5,647 bases of DNA, from NCBI GenBank assembly GCA_003456055.1, contig DMPG01000150.1, forward strand, positions 1,637-7,283, in the 5' to 3' direction. Source of the stretch: Bacteroidota bacterium (GTDB lineage Bacteria; Bacteroidota; Ignavibacteria; UBA10030; UBA8401). The notes beneath the pieces are model-generated. The model searched no databases and was not told the origin of the DNA. It saw nothing but the letters and a program-made list of their open reading frames with translations. Position 1 is the stretch's first letter, and each line of letters opens with the position of its first letter. Shown here one piece after another: positions 5,551 to 5,647 of this stretch. A program made the translations under genes and the position numbers.

Positions 5551-5617
5551 CCCCGTCATGCTGACGCCAGCCTGCGCCAATTGTGTCACTTCGGGACCGG
5601 CAGGCAGGAATCTCGTT
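5551..5617. repeat. GC-rich intergenic repeat-like element
   Basis: This block is much richer in G+C than the AT-rich sequence on both sides. It contains gtca-tgc-tgac (5555-5565), gcctgc (5570-5575) paired with gcaggc (5600-5605), and a tandem 'caggcagg'. The style (cgtcatgctga followed later by ggcaggcaggaatctcg) resembles dispersed palindromic intergenic elements of Bacteroidota/Ignavibacteriota genomes. That is from memory and has not been searched. It lies upstream of the CBS gene; the sequence from 5618 to the window end shows nothing recognisable. Confidence 0.45.
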
Positions 5618-5647
5618 TTAATTACTGATGTTACGCAAAGAGGTGAA

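Noticed and set aside
3811..5647. CRISPR array or toxin-antitoxin pair near the DUF3800 gene
   Set aside because: No regularly spaced repeats of constant length are present, and no second small gene overlaps or adjoins DUF3800.

Overview
The window is a stretch of bacterial chromosome of moderate to low GC. It carries the 3' half of a cbb3-type (high-affinity, haem-copper) cytochrome c oxidase locus, then a short accessory stretch, then an unrelated regulatory gene on the other strand. The protein sequences and gene order (small CcoQ, a mono-haem CcoP with an extra N-terminal hydrophobic segment, then CcoG, CcoH and a TauE/SafE-like membrane protein) resemble the Bacteroidota/Ignavibacteriota (FCB) branch. 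Short GC-rich palindromic intergenic repeats fit that too. This placement is inference from gene style; there is no rRNA or other marker here.

Layout. Positions 19-3810 (+) hold ccoQ, ccoP, ccoG, ccoH and a SafE-like gene. ccoQ/ccoP and ccoG/ccoH share 4-base ATGA overlaps, and ccoH touches the SafE-like gene through a TAG/GTG junction. The only break is a 135-base gap between ccoP and ccoG that contains short hairpins. The catalytic subunits CcoN and CcoO, and any CcoI copper ATPase and CcoS, are not here and would be expected to the left of base 1. From 3811 to 4019 is a non-coding stretch with an inverted repeat. It is followed by a lone, AT-rich DUF3800 gene (4020-4754, +). From 4755 to 4985 is a non-coding stretch packed with inverted repeats, including a likely leftward terminator and a perfect 24-base palindrome. 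A two-CBS-domain protein is encoded on the minus strand (5432-4986). The right end (5446-5647) holds its putative promoter and a GC-rich dispersed-repeat-like segment.

How the genes work together. CcoP is the membrane-anchored cytochrome c that would feed electrons to the CcoN catalytic subunit, and CcoQ is the small stabilising subunit. CcoG (a polyferredoxin-type membrane protein implicated in Cu(II) reduction), CcoH and probably the SafE-like protein serve copper delivery and assembly. Together they support respiration at low oxygen. The CBS protein is probably a nucleotide-sensing regulator with no evident link to the oxidase. The DUF3800 gene has no clear partner and looks like an accessory insertion.

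I found no convincing new multi-gene system. The most unusual material is the repeat-rich stretches around the DUF3800 gene.
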